Below are positions 47,301 to 55,470 of a stretch of DNA of 64,000 nucleotides, piece by piece; position 1 is the first letter of the stretch, and each line of letters begins with the position of its first letter. The notes under the pieces are model-generated. The model did not search any database. It saw nothing but the letters and a program-made list of their open reading frames with translations, and was not told the origin of the DNA. This DNA comes from Cerrena zonata (taxonomy: Eukaryota > Basidiomycota > Agaricomycetes > Polyporales > Cerrenaceae): positions 310,001 through 374,000 of the forward strand of contig JASBNA010000021.1 of NCBI GenBank assembly GCA_038087015.1, read 5' to 3'. A program made the translations under genes and the position numbers.

Positions 47301-48129
47301 CCAGAGCAGCATCATGCCTCCGCTTGCCTACGATGACAACTCCCGGCTACGCTTCCCCCTTGCTGCTGTAATGAGTGCTCCGCCCTCTCAGGCCTCTGAT
47401 GCCCATACCAACAACTCAGGTGATCCGTTCTTGCTAGGATATCCATCGACGTCGTCGATACAATCGACACCTCCTTTCTTGCCTACTGGAACCTTTCACC
47501 GACATGATACGTCGCCGGTCCCATCCACGATTAGCTCGTGGATGGATGACATCGAGCCCTATGACGTGCCTATGCCCATTGACAACTCATATGCGGCCCA
47601 ATTCGACCCTGCCACCATATATTATGAATACAAGACATATATTGGGTACGATCCAACTCTCGACAAGGATTTTTTCCTTGACTGCCAACAAATGACGGCC
47701 AGGACTCTCAAAACCGCTGAGGACCACGTCCGGCTATACCAACGGAAAGATTGGCTGGACAAACGAGTCATGGACCGTCCCACCATCAACGACCCCCAAG
47801 CCCAAGACGAATACATCAAAATGTTCGTGGTTCCTAACAACGATGACCCAAGGGACAACCTCTTTATGTGGGGAGTCGAACGTTGCCATGCCCGTCAATG
47901 TATCCGCTGGCTCAACGATCAAGAAAACCCCTCACCCTACGATCTCATCATCCGGGACGACCTCATAGGCCTGCTCTCTTATCAACTCAACGATCCCGGA
48001 GCAATTGAGTACGTCAACGCTCGACGCAACCGTGGCGACTTTGGACCCCCTGGAGGCTGGGCCCCACTTCAGACTCGTATTGACCTTGAACTCGCCGATT
48101 ACCACGGCGGATTCCTCCGTTTACGATAG
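44389..48129 (+). CDS. Gypsy-2 Gag extension plus ORF-X, unknown function
   Basis: The frame is the same as gag-protease, directly after its TGA, and is open for 1246 codons. The first part has a second CCHC zinc knuckle, CDHCPQNGHNPSKC (about 44490), a CTTCG pair, and long charged, disordered stretches. The second part, from a Met at 45907 (MTTPLTEPSRPQLTFEDAEF, 740 aa), is homologous in layout to ORF-X of Gypsy-A. It has an N-terminal domain around FYANFSADYDQLVQCVGKGV, a Pro/Ser-rich middle, and a C-terminal domain ending CIRWLNDQENPSPYDL...RRNRGDFGPPGGWAPL. It may be made by readthrough, by internal start, or as part of one polyprotein if the TGA is a mutation. No membrane segment is seen, so an envelope role is unlikely. 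Confidence 0.65.
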   Translation, partial: EHKKGKVSIHKKTTLKTKFTEKVTHRHVKDEKKSECDHCPQNGHNPSKCRAQHQRKGHEDTKTTERDSERREVSTCITKEKGKEDQPPQSLLERLSRPCTTCGHTQTPSRSPTIEPTLPDPDATTTSTDEDTVSKGLVPTNEEEDLLSSEETSEPKTATRLRGGCSGSDDGGDWELCEKFERRQEEITAAKRREVELQRDARVRYRAIRAARKRWMEAKKRGGEEEEVLQPSETLSVIGANEPSGEQTEDDNDLPNLVWEEEPITSNLDRFEIQNRRRPDLPRFPKSQISVVDANETHAAVSCQRGSANQTTDNARVVRGSAKSKSGCGEPQYGSGTILSKKEETSPQDYPEKHHLIPDNNPGPSCLLIQNGINSACETPQGPKKFIDVGTYESKRGIEEEQPTNQDTRVFKKPKTEVPDGYDSKNISPTRIKVREGIAALFDNRRTYIPTSLGFILEDKNLVEEKLGYKTSAEDSPIPGLPVSVKGKPSSNTRPHSHSTSPPDPTMTTPLTEPSRPQLTFEDAEFYANFSADYDQLVQCVGKGVPLGPGALDSLRTFIRELSVEPTTSYSVSGRAHLLQPPDDAQHLVSMIAPGSTLVRHHDGSNEDLNISRGLALITFVRDSFIERWDGIRVAQKPSDVDSGLGLDQRAAIETRDRERTVSTFATLELPKPDEALTGGDHQAVQVLLALARAQASTGSVSESYPPHLTTEKRGEGPSSTPSSLQLPLPAPRPSLSTQTSAANHAAVLDAIHAEHNEPSEEVTQLTRVASPCGSSPYSRLIWVTHDGDVSVTSSPSPPPHSASLAGDTSEVASVFHVADAQLDQVTIDPRQLHPAFTPIKKRAIPRRPTPYPSWNQRQADQDRGNGISSQGPKVHGMRNLARLFAIKLKLLTSAYSPASPTPTSYSLGSLDTLISEDTNQEEGELDERSFAPIINAFPAVPNNSPLEVWISSDPEYSFTVADMVRFQQDAQSSIMPPLAYDDNSRLRFPLAAVMSAPPSQASDAHTNNSGDPFLLGYPSTSSIQSTPPFLPTGTFHRHDTSPVPSTISSWMDDIEPYDVPMPIDNSYAAQFDPATIYYEYKTYIGYDPTLDKDFFLDCQQMTARTLKTAEDHVRLYQRKDWLDKRVMDRPTINDPQAQDEYIKMFVVPNNDDPRDNLFMWGVERCHARQCIRWLNDQENPSPYDLIIRDDLIGLLSYQLNDPGAIEYVNARRNRGDFGPPGGWAPLQTRIDLELADYHGGFLRLR

Positions 48130-49332
48130 AGGCGACTTCTACAAGAGAAGTCCCCTCTCGAAGTCGGAACGCAGCGCGTTCCTTCTTCCGGTTCCGTTTT
48201 GTTTTTTTATTTTCTTCTTTTTCTTTTCGATTTCGATTTCTTTTCCTCTGCGTTTCTTTCCTACCCCCGGACGTTCCACTCCTCGGACATTACCTGCTAG
48301 CGGACGAGTGACACGGGAGGCGTCGGTAGCATCGTGTTGCACCACGCTTGTACGATCACACGTTATACTTTACGAAAACTTATAGTACGGCTCGTTTTCT
48401 TTTCTTTCAACTTTTTTTCTTATCCTCGTTTCGACTCGCGACTCACCTTAACTTACGAAACCCACGCACAGTACTCTACGGACCGTCTCGTTTTCCTAGT
48501 TTCCTACCTTACTCGCTTCTAAATTGCTACTCTATCGACCATTTTTAACTCTATCTCACAAAAACCCAAATATATTGTCTTTTCTATCTCTCTCTATACC
48601 TCTAAGACGGCGCGAGCCTATGAGATTATAAGTTGAGACTTAGAAAGACAAAACAAAAACACAACATAACACAAAACATACGAATTTCCTTATCGGGCAT
48701 CGCGGCCTTAGATAATATTTTCAATTATTTTTTTCTCTTTCCTTTTATGGTTTTACGATATTTCGACTTTGACTCGATGTTCCGTTTTGACTTTGACTTG
48801 GTTTCTCTGTTGTTTCAACATCTTTTGTGTTTCGACTTATGTTCTTTTCTTTCCTCCATATGTTCCAAGCTCCCTTTCCACTCTCACCTCTTACCTTTTC
48901 TCAGTTCTCTTCTAGGTACATGAGGTTTCGTCTTTTCGTACCTACGATTGTACTTAGAACAGACTCGGAATACATGGGCGAATCGGAATGCCCCCATTTA
49001 CCTTAGGGTCCCCTGTGTGTGACCTACCTTTTCAACTCAACAAAACTCAACACACTTCGGACATTCAGCGGCGTGTCCACGTTCAAGCCTAGCCGCTACC
49101 TTTACGAACTTTTACGACCTCACGACTTCTTACCAGAAGTCAACGACATCTTACGACAACTTACGACCTTTAACGAACTCTCACAAACTCTTACGACCTT
49201 TGACGACCTTTGACGATCCCTTATGACTTTAACGACCTTTGACGATTACCTATCCTGACTTACAATTAGTTGGACTTCAGTACACCTCTTGAGTAAGGTG
49301 TACCCCGTCCTTTCAACTCAGCCTTGCTGAAA

Positions 49333-49653
49333 CTTGTGGAACCTGGATTAAAAGCCACAAGCGACTCCCACCACACTTGCGGAAACTGGATTAAAAGCCT
49401 CAAGTGATTCTCATAACTTTCGTGGAAACTGGATTACAAGCCCCGATTGTTCTTTACGATATTACGACATTCTATTGCGACTGTGATTCCCATAGTTGGA
49501 TCCTTTCACGCACACCCCATACGATTATTCTCGACGACTTGGATCAGAGCTCCCAAGGACGGTCATTTACGATTACACAGATTCCAAGAAGGAATACTGA
49601 TATTACGATTACTTTTGGACCCTGCTTGAGGAACCTGGATTACAAGCCCCAAG
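49333..49653. repeat. 43-bp tandem repeat forming 29-nt hairpins
   Basis: Copies at 49333-49361, 49376-49404 and 49419-49447 are spaced exactly 43 bp; a further copy is at 49625-49653. The pattern is CTTGNGG, loop AAMCTGGATTAMAAG, then CCNCAAG, so the arms pair while the loop is conserved. On the minus strand the loop reads CTTTTAATCCAG or CTTGTAATCCAG, which resembles tRNA-Lys or tRNA-Thr anticodon loops. Arm changes in copy 4 are partly compensatory; copy 3 pairs less well. Confidence 0.7.
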
Positions 49654-49787
49654 TACTTCCCACGTTTTGAGCTGTCAAAGGACACCTCCATCAAGAATTT
49701 ATTTTGCTCCAAGAGAGAGCCACGAAGATTACGAATTGCCATACAAGCCAGTCGGTATTGACGAATACTTAGGAAAGTCCTTCTGGA

Positions 49788-49820
49788 AAGGACAGTTGCT
49801 ATCTCAAGTGACCCCCAGAC
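49788..49820 (+). promoter_or_regulatory. Internal copy of the polypurine-tract region
   Basis: ACAGTTGC then TCTCAAGTGACCCCCAGA matches the sequence abutting the 3' LTR (53512-53542) and its Gypsy-A counterpart. It could be a central initiation site for plus-strand synthesis, or a scar of past recombination. Confidence 0.5.
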
Positions 49821-49979
49821 GTATATCACTTGGATATATAGCACTGTATTGGCCCATCAAGTTTATTTCAGTACCACTCAGGTACCTACAACTTATCAAC
49901 AAGTCTCAAGATCTGTTACGATTTACCAAGTTTTACTCACAATCACTTACGATTTGCACCTTACAAGAAGAGTGCCACT

Positions 49980-52900
49980 ATGAGTTTACGTCCTGCTGCT
50001 ACAACTTTCATTCGGAAAGTTTCTAAGTGGAAGACTAAGGCCACAAGCTGGGTTCGAACCCATAAGCTGTCTGCTTTAGTATCAGAGGAGCCTTACAAGA
50101 AGCTTCCTGATCCCCCGGATATCCCACAACTTATTGAGGAAGATCCTAGTGATCCCTTAAGTTGCATTTATGCTCAGTTAGAACAAGACGATGAGTTTGT
50201 TTACGAAATGAGTGGAGAGGTATTCACTGCCTACAAACGTGTAGACCAGAAAGTAAAGCCTATCCCTGGAGTATTTCCTGAAGCAGCTCGAGTCATACGA
50301 CAATTCCCTGAAGATCCATTGGCTTCATTGCCAATGCTATCACCTCGACCTCCTGTTTTCCAACCAAATGGACGACTCACTACCAAACGATTAGATGAAA
50401 TGAACATCAACCCCGAAGGATTCTTACTCCCAGAAGAAGAGAAGCTATTCAAGCATATCCTACAGCTCAATCAACACACACTTGTGTTTGAAGAAGAACA
50501 CCGAGGTTCTTTACGAGATGACTATTTCACTCCTTACATCATTCCCACAGTTCCACACATACCTTGGGCTTTCTCTAACATCCCTATACCACCTGGTATC
50601 AAGTCACAAGTTGTTGAGATCCTCAAAAGCAAGGTAGACGTAGGCGTCTATGAGCCTAGTCAATCATCCTACCGTTCAAGATGGTTTTGTGTTTTGAAGA
50701 AGAACGGAAAGCTACGATTAGTCCATGATTTGCAACCACTGAATGGAGTCACCATTCGTGATGCTGGACTACCCCCTATCCTCGACTCCTTTGTAGAACC
50801 ATTTGCAGGATGTCAGTGTTATACTGCCTTTGATTTACATTGGGGATTCGACGCACGCAAGATCCACACCTCAAGCAGGGACATGACAGCGTTCATGACT
50901 CCCTTAGGCTTATTACGACTCACATCCCTTCCTATGGGATTCACTAATTCCCCTGCCGAATTCCAAGCATGTATGGCCTTTATCCTGAAAGATGAAATGC
51001 CACACATTGCAGACATCTTTATTGACGACTTACCTATCAAAGGACCTCTCACTTGCTACCCTGATGAAAATGGAAACCCTGAAGTACTCAGAGATAACCC
51101 AGGCATCCGCCGGTTTATCTGGGAACATGCCTTAGATGTTCATCGTATTATGCACCGCATAGGACATGCAGGTGGAACTTTCTCTCCCTCGAAAGCACAG
51201 ATTGCTAAGAGAGAAGTCATTATACTTGGACACAAATGTACACCTGAAGGCCGAATTCCTGACCCACTCACCATTGACAAAGTCAAGAACTGGCCTGCCC
51301 TAAAGACTCCTAAGAATGTTCGTGAATTTCTTGGACTCTGTGGTACAGCTCGTATTTGGATCAAGGACTATTCATCCAGAGCAAGACCCCTTACTGAACT
51401 CATCCGTCAAGGTGCAACCTTTGATTGGGATGAGAGAAGACAAGCCGCCTTTGAAGATTTGAAGGAAGCTATCACCACTGCCCCTGTTTTATTACCTATC
51501 GATTATGCCTCTGAAAGACCTATTGTCCTATCTGTTGATTCAAGTTACATCGCAGTTGGTTTCATCTTATCACAAAAAGATGAACAAGGACGAAAGAGAC
51601 CTGCTCGATATGGTTCCATTCCTATGAACGAGAGAGAAGCTCGTTACTCTCAACCCAAGTTAGAACTCTATGGTCTTTTCCGAGCCCTTCGAGCTTTCCG
51701 ATTATATCTTGTTGGTGTTAAGAAACTTGAAGTAGAAGTTGATGCCAAGTATATTCGTGGAATGCTCAAAGAACCTGACCTACAACCCAATGCCTCTATC
51801 AATCGCTGGATTCAAGGAATCCTATTGTTTGACTTTGAATTGATACACATACCTGCTGAACGACACCAAGGACCCGATGCACTATCCAGACGAGAGCTAG
51901 GAGAAGGAGAAGTCATAGAAGAAGAAGATGACTCCTGGCTCGATGAGATAGTTTTGTTCACAAGTGAACCCCATGAAGCGCTCGATGACTCACACATTCC
52001 TTACAACCCTTTACAACTCATTCCTGTTTACCTGGCTTCTGAATCCCCTCAAGATGCAATTCTCCAAGCCATTAACCGATTCTTACTCACTGGACAACTC
52101 CCTGCCCATCTCGATGCTCAAACTAGACGACGATTCCTCGTACGGTCCAACCGATTCTTTCTCAAAGATGGAAAGATGTTCCGAACCAATGGAATCAAAC
52201 CCCCACTCAAGGCAATTCTCTCAAACACCACTCGACTCAGTATTCTGAAAGGTGCCCATGAACAGTTAGGACACCGAGGAGAACAAGCTGTTATGCACAC
52301 GCTCAAAGAAAGATTCTATTGGCCTAATATGTGGAACGATGTCCACCACCACGTACGATCCTGTCATGAATGTCAAGTCCGCAGCACTCGAAAGGTTGAA
52401 GTCCCTCTCACACCATCATTCCCAGCAACTATCTTTGTTAAATGCTATGTCGATATTATGTTCATGGACAAAGGCATGGGATTCAAGTACATTGTCGCAG
52501 CCAGAGATGACTTATCTCGAGCAGCTGAAGGACGAGCCCTACGAAACACCAAAGCTAAGACTCTTGCACAATTCTTTTGGGAAGAAATCATCTGCCGTTA
52601 TGGTGCTGTTGGTGAAATTGTCACCGACAATGGCACTGAAGTACTAGAAGCCTTTGAAGAACTTGTACGCCGCTATGGAATCCCTCACATCAAGATCTCA
52701 CCTTACAACTCGAAAGCCAATGGAGTTGTAGAACGAGGACATTTCACTATCCGAGAGAGCATTATGAAAGCCTGCAGAGAAAACCCTACCAAATGGCCTG
52801 AATATGTCCACTATGCATTCTTTGCTGACAAAGTTACTATCAGCCGATCTACTGGATTCTCCCCTTACTTCTTGTTATATGGTGTTGAACCAGCATTACC

Positions 52901-53393
52901 TCTCGACTTAGCCGAAGCAACTTTCCTTGTTGAAGGATTTCACTCAGGAATGTCTACATCTGATCTACTCGCTCTTCGCATTCGTCAACTCCAAAAGAAA
53001 CAAGAAGACATTGATAAAGCAGCTCACACTCTTGCTCAGACTCGTGTTCGATCCAAAGAACAGTTTGAAAAGAGATTCAAGCACCGAATGTTTACCGATT
53101 CTCACAAAGAAGGTGATCTAGTGTTAGTTCGTAACACCACCATTGAGAAGTCTCTCAACCGCAAATGCAAGCCTCGATACTTAGGACCCTATGAAGTTGT
53201 TAAGCGCACTCAAGGAGGTGCTTACATCTTAAAAGAACTAGATGGAGCTGTCTGGAGACAGAAGGTTGCAGCCTTTCGAATCCTTCCCTATGTCAGCCGA
53301 AGTGACACAAGATTTCAAGAATTATTCCCCTCAACCTCAGGAAGCAACATTCAAGAGATTGGACCTGACGATGAAGATTATGGATCTGATTGA
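49980..53393 (+). CDS. pol: Gypsy-2 Pol: reverse transcriptase, RNase H, integrase
   Basis: The 1137-aa open frame is intact from MSLRPAATTFIRKV to DDEDYGSD. After about 100 residues similar to the Pol start of Gypsy-A (PLSCIYAQLEQDDEF, VDQKVKPIPGVFPE), RT follows with VYEPSQSSYRSRWFCVLKKN and catalytic FIDDLPIKG (about residue 347). RNase H has SVDSSYIAVGF, KLELYGLFRALRAF and VEVDAKYIRGM. The integrase zinc finger is HEQLGHRGEQ...CHECQ, and its triad lies in VDIMFMDKG, VTDNGTEV and ANGVVERGH. YLGPYEVVKRTQGG near the end is the GPY/F-like module. Protease is not here; it lies with Gag, 5.6 kb upstream. This Pol looks functional. Confidence 0.95.
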   Translation: MSLRPAATTFIRKVSKWKTKATSWVRTHKLSALVSEEPYKKLPDPPDIPQLIEEDPSDPLSCIYAQLEQDDEFVYEMSGEVFTAYKRVDQKVKPIPGVFPEAARVIRQFPEDPLASLPMLSPRPPVFQPNGRLTTKRLDEMNINPEGFLLPEEEKLFKHILQLNQHTLVFEEEHRGSLRDDYFTPYIIPTVPHIPWAFSNIPIPPGIKSQVVEILKSKVDVGVYEPSQSSYRSRWFCVLKKNGKLRLVHDLQPLNGVTIRDAGLPPILDSFVEPFAGCQCYTAFDLHWGFDARKIHTSSRDMTAFMTPLGLLRLTSLPMGFTNSPAEFQACMAFILKDEMPHIADIFIDDLPIKGPLTCYPDENGNPEVLRDNPGIRRFIWEHALDVHRIMHRIGHAGGTFSPSKAQIAKREVIILGHKCTPEGRIPDPLTIDKVKNWPALKTPKNVREFLGLCGTARIWIKDYSSRARPLTELIRQGATFDWDERRQAAFEDLKEAITTAPVLLPIDYASERPIVLSVDSSYIAVGFILSQKDEQGRKRPARYGSIPMNEREARYSQPKLELYGLFRALRAFRLYLVGVKKLEVEVDAKYIRGMLKEPDLQPNASINRWIQGILLFDFELIHIPAERHQGPDALSRRELGEGEVIEEEDDSWLDEIVLFTSEPHEALDDSHIPYNPLQLIPVYLASESPQDAILQAINRFLLTGQLPAHLDAQTRRRFLVRSNRFFLKDGKMFRTNGIKPPLKAILSNTTRLSILKGAHEQLGHRGEQAVMHTLKERFYWPNMWNDVHHHVRSCHECQVRSTRKVEVPLTPSFPATIFVKCYVDIMFMDKGMGFKYIVAARDDLSRAAEGRALRNTKAKTLAQFFWEEIICRYGAVGEIVTDNGTEVLEAFEELVRRYGIPHIKISPYNSKANGVVERGHFTIRESIMKACRENPTKWPEYVHYAFFADKVTISRSTGFSPYFLLYGVEPALPLDLAEATFLVEGFHSGMSTSDLLALRIRQLQKKQEDIDKAAHTLAQTRVRSKEQFEKRFKHRMFTDSHKEGDLVLVRNTTIEKSLNRKCKPRYLGPYEVVKRTQGGAYILKELDGAVWRQKVAAFRILPYVSRSDTRFQELFPSTSGSNIQEIGPDDEDYGSD

Positions 53394-53525
53394 GATCCTT
53401 GTCAACCACATTCAACCTTGAATATGTATCATCTCACAATCGGTATTCTCACAACTCGTACAACTCTTTCTTTTCTCTGTCTAAGGTTCCAAGACCCTTA
53501 GAGCACAACTGAGGGCAGTTGTATT

Positions 53526-53542
53526 TTCAAGTGACCCCCAGA
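53526..53542 (+). promoter_or_regulatory. Polypurine-tract region of Gypsy-2
   Basis: TTTCAAGTGACCCCCAGA directly abuts the 3' LTR. The equivalent in Gypsy-A differs by one base, so this segment is under constraint and probably primes plus-strand DNA. Confidence 0.6.
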
Positions 53543-54282
53543 TGTCCTGCGCGAAACAAGTTTCACCCAGAATCATGAAGAAAACAGACAACTATGCACC
53601 ATTTCTCACCTTTTACTTTCATTTTATATATCTTACTTTGATACGTTTACTTACGATAAGAATCTTTTCTATGCTACAGAACTATAAATAAATAAATAAC
53701 TAAGTAGAACCTACCGGAACCTTCTACCAAAGTGATAGAACTTTGCGGAACCTTCCATTTCCTTCTCACTCTTTCTATTCATTTCCGTTTCTTTCTATCG
53801 TTTTCCAAGACATTCTTTTGACTGCTTAGTAATAGACATTCTCACACTTTCCGCCACTTTCCGGAGACTTCCGAGGCTCCTGATTGGCTGCTCAAAAGTG
53901 GGCATTTTAGTATATATAGAGGTCCGAATCCTGCATGTACTTTAGCTACTTTGCTCCCCTTGAACAGTTCAAGTGGTATTCAAGACAAGTTTTCCCCACA
54001 AGTTATAAGTTTAGGACCTAAGTCGGTCCCTCTTCAAGTTATATTCAGTATTATTGGACTTTTGACAAGTTCATCATCAGAGCATAGCTGCTCATCGTCA
54101 CCAGTACCCCTATCTCGTCGAAGACATTACAATCGAACTCGAGTGTACTTCAAACCCCTCAAATCAAACGAACAACAGGGATAGTCGACGTAACGTCTCG
54201 TCCACAATTCTCTGTAGGAAGGACTGTTCTATTCTAAGGTTTACATCCTAAACTTTTAGAGTATTCATCTTTTCCCTCGACA
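53543..54282 (+). mobile_element. 3' LTR of Gypsy-2
   Basis: It is 740 bp, the same length as the 5' LTR, with the same start and end. It is followed by the CCGT target duplication. Confidence 0.95.
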
Positions 54283-54391
54283 CCGTCCGATCAAGATCCC
54301 GCTTACCAGTGAGTCTTCTTGTTCTAATATATAGTGTGACTTGGCTGTCGACAACTTGTTTCTTCTTGTCATTCGACTCCCATCTTCTATA

Positions 54392-55220
54392 ATGTTAGGG
54401 CACCGACTTCTTCAGGCCTCTGGTCTCGCGCACTATTATCCCGAACCTCCTCCCGAAGTACCAAACCTCGAATATTCTTCTGACAATTTAGATCAGGTCC
54501 CAGGGATCATAATCGAGGGGGAATTTATGTATCGTAGCAAGAATCCGCTTCAATTCCCTCATCACATTGGTCTTTTCCGTCCCTTCGTGGATCATCCGTT
54601 CATTAGATTTAACGATAGAATTTGGTTGCATATTGTGGGTGTTCCTGATCCTGAATTCATTAGGGAACCATCCCTCTACTCTATCAGGGGTTGGATTATT
54701 GGGGTTCACTTCGCGACTTCAGACTTTGTCGAATTTGTCATCCTGGGTGTATTCGAAAAAGCACTCCAAATTATCTTTTTGGATGTGCTTAACAACTACG
54801 TTGACAAAACTCGCTGTCCTCCTTTACTGTATACGCTTGGAAATATTCAGTATTGGTCGTACATGTCTATCGACAATATTGAAGCCCGGGCCAAAGTCGT
54901 CCAAAACGTGGATGACGATCTGACCAAATGGAGTCGAACCTACCGCATTATTCAAGCCAATCTAATGCGTCTGCGTTGTACTCCCAGTCGAATTGTCATT
55001 TTTATCGATCCCATTACCTATCCAAAGGTATGTTCTCTCTTCGATTTATTTTGTAAATAATTTGCTGATATATTGTCAGTTGTATGCAGCTTTCTTTTAT
55101 ATCATCGAAATACCTGCGGAGGCTGCGGCCAACATTCCTGAAGGGGTACGTAATTTTTGACATTGTTATAACCATTTCTTGACGAGGATTCTTTGTATTT
55201 AGGCACGAGTTACTTTTTGA
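54392..55220 (+). CDS. Antisense gene Y2 inside Gypsy-A, unknown function
   Basis: This paralogue of Y1 also runs opposite to gag and pol. It has three exons: 54392-55027 (212 codons, start MLGHRLLQASGLAHYYPEPP), 55080-55145 (LYAAFFYIIEIPAEAAANIP) and 55203-55220 (ARVTF stop). The introns are 52 and 57 nt with GTATGT/CAG and GTACGT/TAG borders. All junctions keep frame, giving 239 aa. The core shares with Y1 the FNDRIWLHIVG, LGVFEKALQIIFL and ARAKVVQNV..LTKWSR segments. It is mostly hydrophobic/aromatic with no clear signal peptide. The first intron is at the same position and of the same length as in Y1, so the two arose by duplication of an intron-bearing gene. Confidence 0.7.
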
Positions 55221-55470
55221 TTGACTTTGCAATATCTGTCATCACTTTTCTTGATGTTTTACTCTCGACCTCTTTCTTGCTCTCACGAAATCTTCATCTT
55301 GTCATATTTTCTCGTTACCGACTTTTTGTTAAATTGGACTTTATCGCTACCATTTTCTGGACGTTTATTTCTTGATTATATCTTGTATTGTCGGGGGTTT
55401 TGAAATAGCCATATGGATTCGTAATTACCAACCGCGATTGTATTTTGTATTAACCAGCGAATATCGTAAC

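Larger units (their letters stand above)
48130..49979 (+). other. 1.85-kb noncoding block before Gypsy-2 pol
   Basis: It is strongly pyrimidine-rich at 48190-48900, then has short TTACGACCTTTGACGA repeats (about 49095-49250). A perfect hairpin GTACACCT...AGGTGTAC follows near 49280, then a 43-bp tandem repeat with hairpins and an internal copy of the polypurine-tract region. I see no coding sequence. A similar pyrimidine-rich block follows ORF-X in Gypsy-A, so this may hold a promoter or processing signals for pol. Confidence 0.6.
33982..54282 (+). mobile_element. Gypsy-2, giant Ty3/Gypsy element nested in Gypsy-A
   Basis: The element has two 740-bp LTRs (33982-34721 and 53543-54282) and CCGT target duplications (33978-33981 and 54283-54286). 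It contains gag-protease (34770-44388, interrupted by a hAT element), an extension with ORF-X (44389-48129), a 1.85-kb noncoding block and pol (49980-53393). Without the hAT it is about 13.3 kb. The stretches of the two LTRs I compared are identical, which would mean recent insertion. Confidence 0.95.

Noticed and set aside
44389..48129. Envelope gene of a retrovirus-like element
   Set aside because: No signal peptide, no membrane segment, no furin-like site; charged and disordered stretches dominate.
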